Shown here piece after piece: positions 26,740-37,388 of a stretch of 64,000 bases of DNA. The notes under the pieces were generated by a model. It did no database searches. It had not been told where the DNA came from and saw only the letters and a list, made by a program, of their open reading frames with translations. A program made the translations under genes and the position numbers. How positions within the stretch are numbered: position 1 is the first letter of the stretch; each line of letters opens with the position of its first letter. Source of the DNA: Balanoglossus misakiensis (Eukaryota; Hemichordata); the NCBI GenBank assembly GCA_040954595.2, contig CM082585.2:9362001-9426000 (forward strand), given 5' to 3'.

Positions 26740-28242
26740 TCCCTTTGTTAAAGACTCATACTCAGTGACTATTGCAACGACTCGGAAAATACCGAGATTG
26801 ACAGAAATAGCACGGTAACTGATCACACAGGTTGGTTGCGTCAGACCATGATCTCAGACCAGGGCGTCATCGTTGCTCCAACATTGTTCGTGCGCTCGTG
26901 ATGAATGGACGACATTTCTTCGAAGTAGGTCAAATCCGGTATCTTGTGGGGGAACCGGCTAACTTGCTGACGTGGGAAACTAATGTTGGTTGAATAAAAG
27001 AAATAGAGGATTTCTTCCCCACCTTTTGAGTGACATACGTCATTATTTTAATCGAGTTCGGTTTCTGTTGGTGAAAATGACGTCACCCAGAAGACTATCC
27101 GCGCTCGTCGTTCTTTTCCACGAGGAAGAGTCTACATTGAAAAAAGGACACACTCATTATATAGTCAAATCGGCAACCCTGACCCAGAAAGCATTATCTG
27201 CTGACGTTGTAAAATCGCTAGAACTCAGGGGTTTTTTTAAGCGTTAAAAATCATCGGACGGAAAAAAGGTATGCTTTGTAAGACAACATTCTTTGATGAT
27301 TAGCACAGGCACACAGTACACATGTGGAGCCTTTAAGATAAAACTTATATGACAATTTTAACTTTCTCTTGAATCAGTTCCCACGTAGATTCATTCGAAT
27401 ACGCGCCGACTATACATGTTCCGAGTTAAATCGCTTTATTTCGAGTAGTAACACCTCAGTATGTTTTGTAAGATGATTTACCAACAGGAATATGCCACAT
27501 CTATGCGGTTTTCCCTCTCAAAGACCGGAGGTGTTTGAGTTTTATTCTCATCGCTTCTTAATTACACTTCTGGCGATATACTAAATCCGTGCCGGAGATT
27601 AAAAAAGAGAGTTATTTGTGGGATATTTTGTCATTTGAACCGTGGAGGTCACTGACACGACAGGTGAAAGAAAATACGAGGGCATACATACATGTCGTGA
27701 CTTTAAATGCGTCAGCATCTAATAGAAGGAAGTTTGCTAAACACTATAGTCGGGCTAACTGGCCCCACAAGGAAGCGATGCGAAAATCGACGGGCGAGGG
27801 CGGATAGCATCGGAGGAAAACGAGTGTTGTATACGCCCACGTGGTCAAAGTAACACGTAGAATCGAAAACTCTCGAAGAAAACGAACATATTCATTAAAA
27901 AAAGTTGGAACTATATTGAGGGAAAAAGTATTGAAAAAAACACCAACAATTTGCGATTACATCTATTTTATTGTATTGGCCTTACAAAAATGTAAATTAA
28001 TACTAATCAAAATGAAGTTGAAATTTGTTTGTCAAAGCTATCAGTCTATTGGAAATATTACTGGAACTGAAGCAAAAAGAAGGAAGATATCAAATGAACA
28101 TGATTTCATCGTACTTCGCATGTCAGTCAGTAATCGTAATCGTCCATAGAGAACACGATATAGAATATATTTTTTCATAAAAGTTCATCTTCCCTTGCTT
28201 GCTGTTTGAGAGTTTCAATGCTTTCTGGTGGAATTATATAGT
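26740..28242. other. Interval between the two beta-trefoil-like genes
   Basis: It holds the upstream sequence of paralog 1 and the 3' side of paralog 2. An 85-codon and a 102-codon plus-strand frame are basic and low-complexity, without domain signal, and I do not accept them as genes. A possible minus-strand AATAAA occurs near 27966. Confidence 0.4.
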
Positions 28243-29494
28243 TCACACATAGGACAGATAGTACTGAAGTCCCGGATCAGTAGACCAGGTGGAGATGACG
28301 TCACCTCCACTCACATCAACCCTATCGATTGCCCCACTGTTTTCTGTCTTCATGTATTTGTTCACCGACTGACCGGATTCCAGTGCGTTGTAATCCCGGA
28401 GGGTGTAGTATGTCTTTGGCGCGTTGAATTGAATACGAAAGGTCATGTGCAACTGGTCTTCTCCGTTTGTGACTACTGGCGGTTCCGTTGGGTCTGCAGG
28501 GGCCGGGAAACCCTGAAACAGATAGCGATAGAATGGTACTCGTTTTTGCATGTTGTCGAAAAAAGTTTGGCTGCATGTTGGTTACCATCCATCCGTCCGC
28601 CCGTATGCACTATTTCTGTACTTAGGCCTACATACATACTGTACAGTCATGCACTTTCTTCATAATGATACAGGTACATGTATGTGTGTGTTGAACGAAG
28701 ATTATTACCTTCGCTTGAATGCCGGATTTTGTCCACTGCAACATGTATATCTTACTACTGTCTGCCTTTTTGCCGATCCGGTTGCCAGGGATACCAAACT
28801 GGACCGGGGTACTATCAGATGGTGTGGGCCTCTCCTCCTCTGGCTCATCCACGACGTAAAACCGAAATTTGCCTGGTAAAATGGATTAATCAGTACTTAG
28901 TTTATGGCCATTTACACTGGTGTGACAAATCGCTTTTATTTTCAAGAACTCAAGTACAATCATGTATCAATGCAGATTTTTCATTCAAGAACTGAATCAG
29001 TGTGCAATATCACTTACTGTTGCTATCATACGTCCCTTTCCCATCAACTTGGAACGTGTTGCTGGACAATTTTTTCTTCACTTGCCAGAAGCCATTACTC
29101 TGACGGCTTAACAATGACCAAATTCTGACGTTGTCGCCTTGTTTGGGCCACACGACAATAAGCGGACCAGTCTGAAATGAACGAAGGATATCTAAAGGGT
29201 CAACTATTTGTAGTATGAACATGTTAGTCCAAGACAGTCCCCCATAAATGATTACAAATCTTGGTGGTTTGAATAGCCTTGGGCGTGGGGGTCAGCTTGC
29301 GAACAGTGAACGACGGATCATACATGTAAATTTATAGCTAGTCTGATCGAAACTTTCCGATTGTTCTGAAACTTGGATTACTGTGAAAAACTTACTGCTC
29401 TTGGTAATTGGCCTGGCCCACCACTTTCTCCGCTGGACACGGGTTCTAGTTCCTTGTGGTCATCCAAGTTGGTTTGTAGGTCAGTCTGAGACAT
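28243..29494 (-). CDS. Leaderless beta-trefoil-like protein, IL-1/FGF-like candidate (paralog 2)
   Basis: Minus-strand exons: 29396-29494, 29018-29171, 28709-28872 and 28243-28512. All have GT/AG borders and frame is intact, giving 228 residues. The N-terminal 33 residues are polar and acidic (MSQTDLQTNLDDHKELEP) with no signal peptide. Blocks shared with paralog 1: residues 45-64 (GDNVRIWSLLS...GFWQV), SNSKFRF at 83-89, FGIPGNRIG at 110-118, KIYML, and AKGF at the same exon junction. The third block (MTFRIQFNAPKTYYTLRD) resembles a trefoil repeat start. Intron phases 0, 1, 0 match the last three introns of paralog 1. Relative to paralog 1 it lacks one small 5' exon. It could be a leaderless cytokine or a cytosolic trefoil protein; homology to its neighbour is the only firm relationship. 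Confidence 0.75.
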
Positions 29495-30503
29495 CTTGGA
29501 GACTTGGTTAATCTTAGCGTATATACTAGGTACTGTATTCAACTTGAAGAACTCCAGGCGCGAATGCACACTACAACAAGGAATGACAAACTGTGTTTCT
29601 GTCTGGTGTCTACGAAATTGAAGTCTATATAAAGCCTGGCCTTACTGTATGTCAATGTACTGTGTATGCCCTTTCTGTTTCGAGATCAGTGTGGAACACA
29701 TACAATGTAAATTCTGGTCAGGTCAATTGTCAGGGTCATCATATCCGGTTGGTCTTTTCCGAAAATGCAGGATACTAGTGTTCAAAGAAAGTAAACCAAA
29801 AACAAATAGGGAAACAAGGTGGATGACCTCAACACGGATCATAGCTAGCTGGGTACTATAATCCTCGGCAAGCCAGCCCATGTATATGCGCTTATTTTGA
29901 CAGGGGATCCCCCGCGACCACGGGTGTTTACGTCATATACACACGGAAACTGTATCAGGTCGTCCAAGCCGTGTTGATTGGGCCGGCAGTGTTTAGGTGT
30001 AGGACGACCCCCGGAACACATTTTTGTCTTTGAGCAAATTTAGCTGTTTTTGGTAAAACAATTCTACTCTGAAAATTCATGTCCAGTCGCTTTTAAATGT
30101 GAGAATACTGGTGCCTTGGTAGTGATCTCAGTCTGATTGTTCTGCATGTTGTTGGTACACATAATCCTGAGGATGACCTTTGTTCAACTTAGTTCGCTCA
30201 CAGTATAATGAAGTCACATTTTGGTATGTCAGAGAAAATTCCTTTTAATTGGCTCTACTTGTAGTCTATACCTGTTGCACCGAGGTCAGTTTGATTCGCT
30301 TGGATTAAACTATTAAACTACATGTGCAATATCGCCACAGCAATAAACATAAACTAGCTAGTGTAATTATTAATATAAAATTCATACACGAACGTGACTA
30401 AACCCAAACCAACGAGTGTGACAGTTTTTATATAATTGTATAACACCATCGTTCAACGACAATTTAACCTCTTTCGTGCGGTACTGATTTTCGTCGGTAG
30501 CAT
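29495..30503. other. Upstream region of paralog 2, no gene
   Basis: No coding exon is seen. It includes the kappaB-like palindrome listed separately and AT-rich sequence near 30340-30440. Confidence 0.4.
29903..29912. promoter_or_regulatory. kappaB-like palindrome GGGGATCCCC
   Basis: The decamer fits the NF-kB consensus GGGRNWYYCC on both strands. It lies about 410 bases upstream of the ATG of paralog 2. One match to a degenerate site can occur by chance; it is noted because the gene may be a cytokine-like target of the same pathway. Confidence 0.3.
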
Positions 30504-31316
30504 TCAACTTTCCAAGTCGCATTGACAGTGATTATGTCGTGTGACGACAGCGTTCGAGTCAAAAGAAAAGGCAGTATTTTCCAGAGCGTATTGCTGAACT
30601 CTTTTCTTTCCGGGTGCGTGGGCACCACGCAGTTCAGATTTGTGGAAACTGCAATTCACGATCGACAGCGCGATTATGACTACAATGAAAACCGCCGACA
30701 CTACCAAAGTGGCGATCAGAATGTGTAATTGTTCGCCTGTGAGTTCGTTACTCTTCGGGGCATGGTCTGTATGGCCGTTCATGTGATGGTCCGGGTCGTG
30801 TTCCGTCGAGTGGTTCATGTGATGGCCGGGATCATGTTCTGTTGAGTGATTCATGTGTTGGTTCGGATCATGTTCCGTCGAGTGGTTCATGTGATGGCCG
30901 GGATCATGTTCTGTTGAGTGATTCATGTGTTGGTTCGGATCATGTTCCGTCGAGTGGTTCATGTGATGGCCGGGATCATGTTCTGTTGAGTGATTCATGT
31001 GTTGGTTCGGATCATGTTCCGTCGAGTGGTTCATGTGATGGCCGGGATCATGTTCTGCCGAGTGGTTCATGTGATGGTCGGGATCATGTTCTGTTGAGTG
31101 ATTCATGTGTTGGTTCGGATCATGTTCCATGGTGTCGTTCATGTCATGGCTCGCGTTGTGGCCCATAGTGTGGTTCATGTTCTGGTTCATGTCTCCCATC
31201 TCCGTCACCATGGGATTCGTTGGTAGAGACGTCGCTTGGTGGCCTTCACTGCCGCGGACCACGTTGAACAAAAGGGCCACAAGTATGAGATGTATAGTGC
31301 CACCACGCACTCCCAT
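30504..31316 (-). CDS. Single-pass His/Met-rich repeat protein, candidate metal binder
   Basis: A single coding exon of 270 residues. An acceptor (TTGCAG) just upstream, exon start 31326, shows a spliced 5' UTR. Residues 1-23 form a signal peptide (GGTIHLILVALLFNVVRG). Residues 70-177 are nine 12-residue repeats of the type HMNHSTEHDPNQ, with degenerate copies on each side, alternating NQ and GH endings. Residues 197-220 are a membrane helix (LHILIATLVVSAVFIVVIIA), followed by a tail of about 50 residues ending CQCDLES. The His/Met pattern recalls the extracellular Mets/His segments of CTR copper transporters, but there is only one membrane span and no MxxxM helix, so it is not a CTR channel. 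Each repeat also carries an N-H-S sequon. Copper or other metal binding at the cell surface is inference; no named family was recognised. Confidence 0.75.
   Translation of the reverse strand: MGVRGGTIHLILVALLFNVVRGSEGHQATSLPTNPMVTEMGDMNQNMNHTMGHNASHDMNDTMEHDPNQHMNHSTEHDPDHHMNHSAEHDPGHHMNHSTEHDPNQHMNHSTEHDPGHHMNHSTEHDPNQHMNHSTEHDPGHHMNHSTEHDPNQHMNHSTEHDPGHHMNHSTEHDPDHHMNGHTDHAPKSNELTGEQLHILIATLVVSAVFIVVIIALSIVNCSFHKSELRGAHAPGKKRVQQYALENTAFSFDSNAVVTRHNHCQCDLES
30786..31109 (-). repeat. 36-bp coding minisatellite (72-bp higher-order)
   Basis: Nine in-frame 36-bp units encode the 12-residue repeats. Neighbouring units differ at the last two codons, so the array reads best as a 72-bp dimer. Units are nearly identical at the DNA level, pointing to recent expansion or homogenisation. 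The opposite strand is also open here, which is a by-product. Confidence 0.9.
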
Positions 31317-31326
31317 CTCGTCAGAG

Positions 31327-32700
31327 CTGCAAGTGGAGAAAACACAAATGAGTCATTTGGAAACAAGCAAATCCAGCTTCCATGATCCATTCCGGTATCG
31401 TTTCCAGTTTTCCGTTTCGTTCTAAACATAAGAATCGTCTCACAGACAAGTGAAAGTGATCAGAGATCCTCGCCAACTTCATTTGTTGACGTGGACAACT
31501 CTATAGATATATACAGTAAACTCTTTGACCATGCATGGAAACCTGCGCATAACATGGCAGCTAAAATCAAAAGAATAGTGCCTCTCGACAGATGGTTATT
31601 AATTTCAGTGAAGCAAAACGCCGTTTATATTTCATGCAAATACATCCACTAGTTCAGACAGCTTCAAGTTCGTTTGCATAACACATGCACACAAGATCGA
31701 TTTCTAAAGCATTCATTAGAAAGCAACAGACAATCAGTGTGAGAAAAGTTTCTCGGCTTCAAATTTTACCAGATTAAAAAGGACACAAAATTGGTTGCTA
31801 TATACACGTGGTGATCGTGCTCATGGGCGTACCACATGCTATGATAGGTGGGTCCTGGAGATTCGCGCAAGAGTGCCAATGGTACGTTTCAGTCGACCAT
31901 GGAGATTCGACCAAAATGGTTCCCCACCAGGTTGAATAACCGGATTACACTCGACAATGCCTAAATATTCAACTCGTTCGGAGATTTCAATTGCTTTTCT
32001 TAGGCCTACCTACCTTTGTAGTTGTACGTTGAAGGTTTTATAATTATTGGACTATAGGCCTACTTCTGATCGCTCTGTAGATCTTTCTCGTCGCATCTGT
32101 GGCCGAGCAGTTTTTGTTGTCAATCCAGATTAAAAAGGACACTGCCTCTTGTGACGACTGCCTCTTGACTTAGTATCGGTGCACGGTGTCTACAAAGGTC
32201 ACCTTCGTTCACTCGCATTCAAACACCAGAGGGTCAGGAGTCACTTTTGGCTTCACAGACGCGACGGTATTTCAGGATGAGTAATGGCGGTTCCTGAACA
32301 AAAGTGAGGTTGCACGCAAGAATGTGAACACAATAGCTATTGGCCTACATGTACATGTATATTATTATTATGTATAGGCCTATGTATTATGTCACTGAGG
32401 ACTATTGTACCCTAATCTGAATTTGAGCCTAGTCTGAGCTCGGTAGTGTATGTATGTATGGATGGATTACTAGTATGTTCCAAGGGCTGTAGGCCTATCC
32501 ATGCAGGCACACGGGCTTCCCAAAACCCGGTGAACAAGGATGGGACGTATAAGAAATGGTTCAAATACATTGCTAAGAAAGGCCATCGGCTATTGCGTGT
32601 ATATTCGGCGTACTGTGAGAAAGAACATCAACAGATTATTCTCTGAACAAGATCGCGAGAAGTGGTCTATTGTCATTGAGATATAAATGCCCGCATGCAT
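31327..32700. other. Upstream region of the His/Met-rich gene, no other gene
   Basis: It holds the 5' UTR intron and promoter side of the minus-strand His/Met-rich gene. No other coding exon, RNA gene or repeat was recognised. Confidence 0.4.
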
Positions 32701-33093
32701 CCAAGCATGTAGTCTGGTTCCCTGCCCCAATCCCACCGCTGGCTGCGCTATGCTAAAGGGAAAGGGTCAGGCACGGCCTATTGTAAACATGGCTCTCATT
32801 GGTCAATACATACGAAAATTAAGTTGTTAAATTGATAAGTTGTTGTAAGATACTCATTTCCCGTTCTCTCCTTCACCTCCATGAATGTTTATCATTCGAT
32901 TTCCAACTTTACAACAAACGAAACAAAATAAACTGCCTGGATGAATCTTGACTGGCATACGGACATTGGAGGCATCCATCTTGTTTCACACCCAGGTTTC
33001 TGGGTGTGAAATCGGGCCGTACCTGACCCCTTTCCCTTTAGCGTAGCGCAGCCAGCGGTGGGATTGGGGCAGGGAACCAGACTACCAAGCATG
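32701..33093. mobile_element. 375-bp MITE with 9-bp target-site duplication
   Basis: The element is 32710-33084. Its terminal inverted repeats of about 70 bp start TAGTCTGGTTCCCTGCCCC and differ at only a few positions. It is flanked by the exact direct repeat CCAAGCATG at 32701-32709 and 33085-33093. A 9-bp duplication with long inverted repeats is typical of Mutator-like elements, and 8-bp duplicators such as hAT are the alternative if the boundary is shifted. It has no coding capacity. A second inner palindrome (CACACCCAG against CTGGGTGTG) sits near 32985-33009. The intact duplication suggests a fairly young insertion. Confidence 0.88.
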
Positions 33094-33207
33094 CATTGAG
33101 CCAACCTCAATGAACCCTGGGAAATGAAACATCTCCAGCCGCCATATTGAATTTATAGTACATCTGGCCGTTGTTGTTCGTCGTTGTCCATTCCGATTTC
33201 CCACGAA

Positions 33208-36200
33208 ATGTCGTAAGTATTGCTATTGAACAACTTGTTAATTAAAATTAGAGGATTGACGTAATGCTTCGCTGAGCATTGTTTAATGACATTCTGTAAA
33301 CTGCGAAGTAATCTTCGCGTCACATTTTAAGCGCGAGTTGGACGATAAAATCTTACGCTATGCTCCCATATATACATGTATTGCAATTTTGTTCACTGTT
33401 TACAACAAGTCAAACGTTGCACTTTTTCTGCTCTTAAGTCACAAATGATTCGGCTTTTTAGTCTGGGTCGGCGGTGATCGCCCCAAACATCTGCTTGCTG
33501 CATCAACTCAGCTAAGATGCGGAGGGCCTAGGGATGGCCAATGACATTAGGGAGGGGGGGGGGGGGGGGCTAGGGATGGATATACCGAAATCTCCGCTAC
33601 CACCTTCACGTTTTGTGTATGTCTTCTTCCTTAAAAATACATGCTTTCCCTTAAAATACATCTACAGCGAAGCAAATCAAATGGAGGAGAACCCAGTTCC
33701 ACAGGATGCGCAGTTGGGACTTGAGGGCGCTGTTGTAAGAAGTAGGTTTAGTGTAGATTAATTCATGCGTTTTATAGTACATATACTTTAAATTTTAATA
33801 GAAATGCATGGGGGTTCATTTTAGGACTGCACCTGTAATAGCATCAGATTATTATCTGTCATGCAGGGTCTCATAGAATACAAGAGAAGTGGACGCACAA
33901 AAAACGGAAAGTGGAACAAAGTGACGGCGAAAATGATGATAATGATGATGAGAGAACTCCACTAACAGCAGTTAAGCAGTTCAAGACTGAGAGAGTTGTT
34001 ATACAGAATTCCCCAGAACTCAAAAGCAGGTGGCGTGAAGTTAAAAGCTTGTCCGGTTTTTCATCGGATAAAGATTTCATGAGACATTTGCTTGATTTAG
34101 AGACGACGAGAACAGTCCAGGATACAGACAGGTAAATAATTGTTTTGCAGTGTGTCCAAATCCATTGTTTTCTATGGTTAAGTTGGACTTCTGCTGTTAA
34201 ACATGGGGGTGGATGTGGATTACTTGTTACATTGTTATGTGGGACAGCTTGTAAATAATTTTGTCTGCTTTTTTTCTTTTAGGTCTGAAGAAACCAAGTC
34301 TGTCGGTCATAGCGTTGGAAACCTCACAGAATACGGGAATGCCAAAAGTGAAAGTTCTGGAACACGGAACAAAAATATTCCTGAATGGAAAGTTCCATCC
34401 TTGGCATCTGGTGATGAGGCTGTTGCAGAGACAAGCAGGAAGGTGACGGAAAGCCATGGGAATAGCAGTGCGGATGGAAAAGTATTTATATGCAGTGACT
34501 GTGGAAAATTTTACAAGTCCTACGGAGGTACGTCTGCATACTGAGTGTCATGCATGTCTGTGAAATCCTGGCCTTGGACAATGTTCGAGAATTTTGCAAA
34601 ATTACACTGGCCTGTTGAAATATACACTAGCCTCAATATTCATAGAAATTTTCACAAAAAATGTTCATTAATCCCAAACATATTGCGATCAACAATCAGT
34701 ATATTTCTCCCACCAACAGGTTTGTATCTTCACAAGAAAGTACACAGAGGTCAGAAAGAGTTCAAATGTAACCACGGCGACTGTGGGTATGAATCCTTCT
34801 ACAAGGGCAATCTGGAGAAGCACATAGCCAGCGTCCATGAGGCCAAACCAGTTCCGGTTAAAAGGGTCCAGTGTTCATTATGTGGCAAGATGTACCGCAA
34901 GTGTAGACTGGAGGCCCACATTCGTTCCCACACTGGTAAGAAAACAAACAAAATCAAGACAAACAAACGCACAATGTTAAAATGGAGCTTGCTTTATTGT
35001 GAATTTGCACAATTACTGTACAGTACGTTTCTGTATAAATACAGAATTGTACTGTCATGAATGTAAGTTTTATCCTAAATTTCCCACAAGGGTTCACTTT
35101 TGATATGTCTGGCCAGTATGAAACAGTTGTGGCCATTCTATTTATTTTGAGTACACAACTATAACTCACTAACATAACAATTGATTTTATAGTCTTTGTC
35201 TGTCTGACAATGCATTATAGTCACCACTTTCATGTCTGATTTTATTCAAACAGTGTTTTGTTTTGTTCACAGGTGAGAGACCATACTGTTGTGAGATGTG
35301 TGGAAAAACATTTACAAGTCAACATGACCTGTCATGCCATCAACGCAACATCCATTTTGTCAACTTGCGCTACGTGTGCGAACACGACTCCTGCGGAATG
35401 GCCTTCCAGCAGAAACACCAACTCCGGGAGCACGACGAAAAAGTTCACCAGGGCACCCGGTTCCCCTGTCCCATCGAGAAATGCACCAAGGTGTTCACCC
35501 TCAAGCGGTACCTCCAGAAGCACACGAAGACGCACTTTGACCTGAGCCGGAAGTACGTCTGCCACTGGGCCGGGTGCAGCCGGGCGTTCCGGGAGAGCAA
35601 GAATCTGAAGGTTCACCTCCTGGTGCACACGGACGAGAAGCCACTCCAGTGCCCGTTCTGCGACTTCAAGTGCCGGCAGAGGGCGTCCATCAAGTGGCAC
35701 CTCAAGAAGTGTCAGCAGAAGAAAGCCGGGGACGATTCTGCAGACGCTGCGCAAGAACACACGGACTATGCATCGGTGCCTGACTCAGCAGGGATCTCAG
35801 GTCCTGTGTGCGGTCTTAGCGTTGCTGATTCCGCGCAGCAATCGCACACTTGCGTCGAAGACAGTGCCACTGGGGACGACCCTCCCGAGACTGTCACAGA
35901 CAGTGTGCAGACACAAGATCAGCCGATCCCAACACCTGGCAGCGGCGAACCGACAACGACTCCCTCGCGGCAAGAAACTGTTATATCCATAGCGGGGAAA
36001 GAGCACGTGCATGATGGTGTTGTTGTACAGGGCACGAACACTGGCAGCGAAGTCAGCCTGAATGTTGTGCACATCCTGCTGAACATGGAAAGCAATGAGC
36101 ACAGCATACAAATCCCCACGGACGACTCGGGACCGGTGCAAACTGAAGAGCGGATGCAAAGTGTGGACCTTGACCCTTCAGATGAAGTGGTCAGTGCGGC

Positions 36201-36324
36201 TGCCACGCTGCAGTCCATAGCCATGCCATCGAGTGCCAGCGCCACCATGGCAGAGACTGGCACCAGTGCTGATGATGATACGAACACTGCGGAAACAACC
36301 AACAATGCAACAGTACCACCGTAG
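33208..36324 (+). CDS. Eight-finger C2H2 zinc-finger protein
   Basis: Exons: 33208-33212, 33668-33741, 33867-34131, 34283-34527, 34720-34935 and 35273-36324. They give 618 residues with correct splice signals and frame. The first exon contributes only ATG and two bases. Residues 38-43 (KKRKVE) look like a classical nuclear localisation signal in an acidic, polar N-terminus. Eight fingers follow: one split across exons 4/5 (CSDCGKFYKSYGG...), FKCNHGDC, VQCSLCGKMY, then 273-296, 302-327, 332-356, 363-387 and a last C2HC-type finger at 393-415 (CPFCDFKC...HLKKC). TGERPY and related linkers join some of them. Residues 416-618 are a Ser/Thr/Asp-rich tail, probably disordered and possibly activating. 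It is a nuclear DNA-binding protein. The finger style is reminiscent of ZNF653/ZNF692 or HINFP types, but orthology is not established. Confidence 0.88.
33554..33569 (+). repeat. Poly(G)16 tract
   Basis: A run of 16 G in intron 1 of the zinc-finger gene. It could form a G-quadruplex, and its length is prone to sequencing error. Confidence 0.9.
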
Positions 36325-37388
36325 GGGAAGCTACTAACAATGCTACTGAACCACCATAGCTGAGACCACTGCCCATACCACCAGTATCACTCAGTGAAGC
36401 AGGGACTAATAGCATAAGTGTCGTTGACATAATTGGACAAAACTAAGCCATGGCTACATGTAAAAAAACACTCTTTTTGATGGGTCAGATTTGGTAGGAG
36501 CCCACACTTATACATTGAAAGTCAGTGATGACAATTCTATGCCCTAGATCAGCTTATGATTTATGCACGGACTTTAAAAACAAACGGAATGCGTCTGAGG
36601 AAATTGGTGGCGCTGTTCGTAACCAGTCGTGGTATGACCCAACGTGTCTTCCGGAGGAGCGATGCGACAATATATGTATGTATCACATAGCATTGTATTT
36701 CGCATTGTGCTGTTATTACAAGATTGTTTCCAGATGATGAATTAAAGACAATGACAACGATAAATTGAGTATCAAATTTATTCTTTCATTCCCTTGCAAG
36801 ATACAGAAATTATTTCATTCCAACAGTCCATCTAAATACTTATCGTTTTATAAGTAAGATGTAACATGCATGGCGACCCATATTGCAATCATTCCGTTAT
36901 CAAATATCCCAAACTATTTTGTCTCGGCAAATGAGTTTAATTCTGCGCATTAATTTCATTTTCAACCACACTATAACGATGCTGTACAGGTATAAGGACT
37001 TGTGTTGTAAGCTGAATACTGTACGGGTATCTCTTACTACGGTTTTACATTTTGGCAGTGTTGGGTTCATGTCGGGGAGAGATCAGATGAACGTCGAGGA
37101 AAAAAGTTAACGTTGAAAAAAGTTAAAGTTAAATGCCGATACCCACAAAAGGCACACACTGAGTCTAACTCCTCAAAGGGACTAGCTCTTTACTAAGTGT
37201 ATACGGTCGTTGTTCGACCAAAATTGGCCGAGTCTGACGGTTCAAAATCATGGTGTCATACGTGACCAGGGGGACGTCGGGAACGGATGGCGAATATGCT
37301 GCCTCACTTCTCCGAACAATATGTTGCCCTCTCCCGTTTCTTGGGTAAGATATTGGCGTGGTGGTTACACGACTGGTCGTTTCTCCGA
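36325..37388. other. 3' UTR of the zinc-finger gene and convergent interval
   Basis: The UTR follows the stop at 36322-36324. An ATTAAA hexamer near 36743 is a plausible poly(A) signal. No exon was found between it and the 3' end of the minus-strand ankyrin gene. Confidence 0.45.

Noticed and set aside
27841-28149. 102-codon basic frame
   Set aside because: Lys/Arg-rich low complexity, no initiator ATG at its start, no homology signal, and it lies in the 3' flank of a minus-strand gene.
30842-31168. Plus-strand Ser/Asp/His repeat frame of 108 codons
   Set aside because: It is the antisense shadow of the minus-strand His/Met-rich gene, which has a signal peptide, a membrane helix and a splice acceptor.
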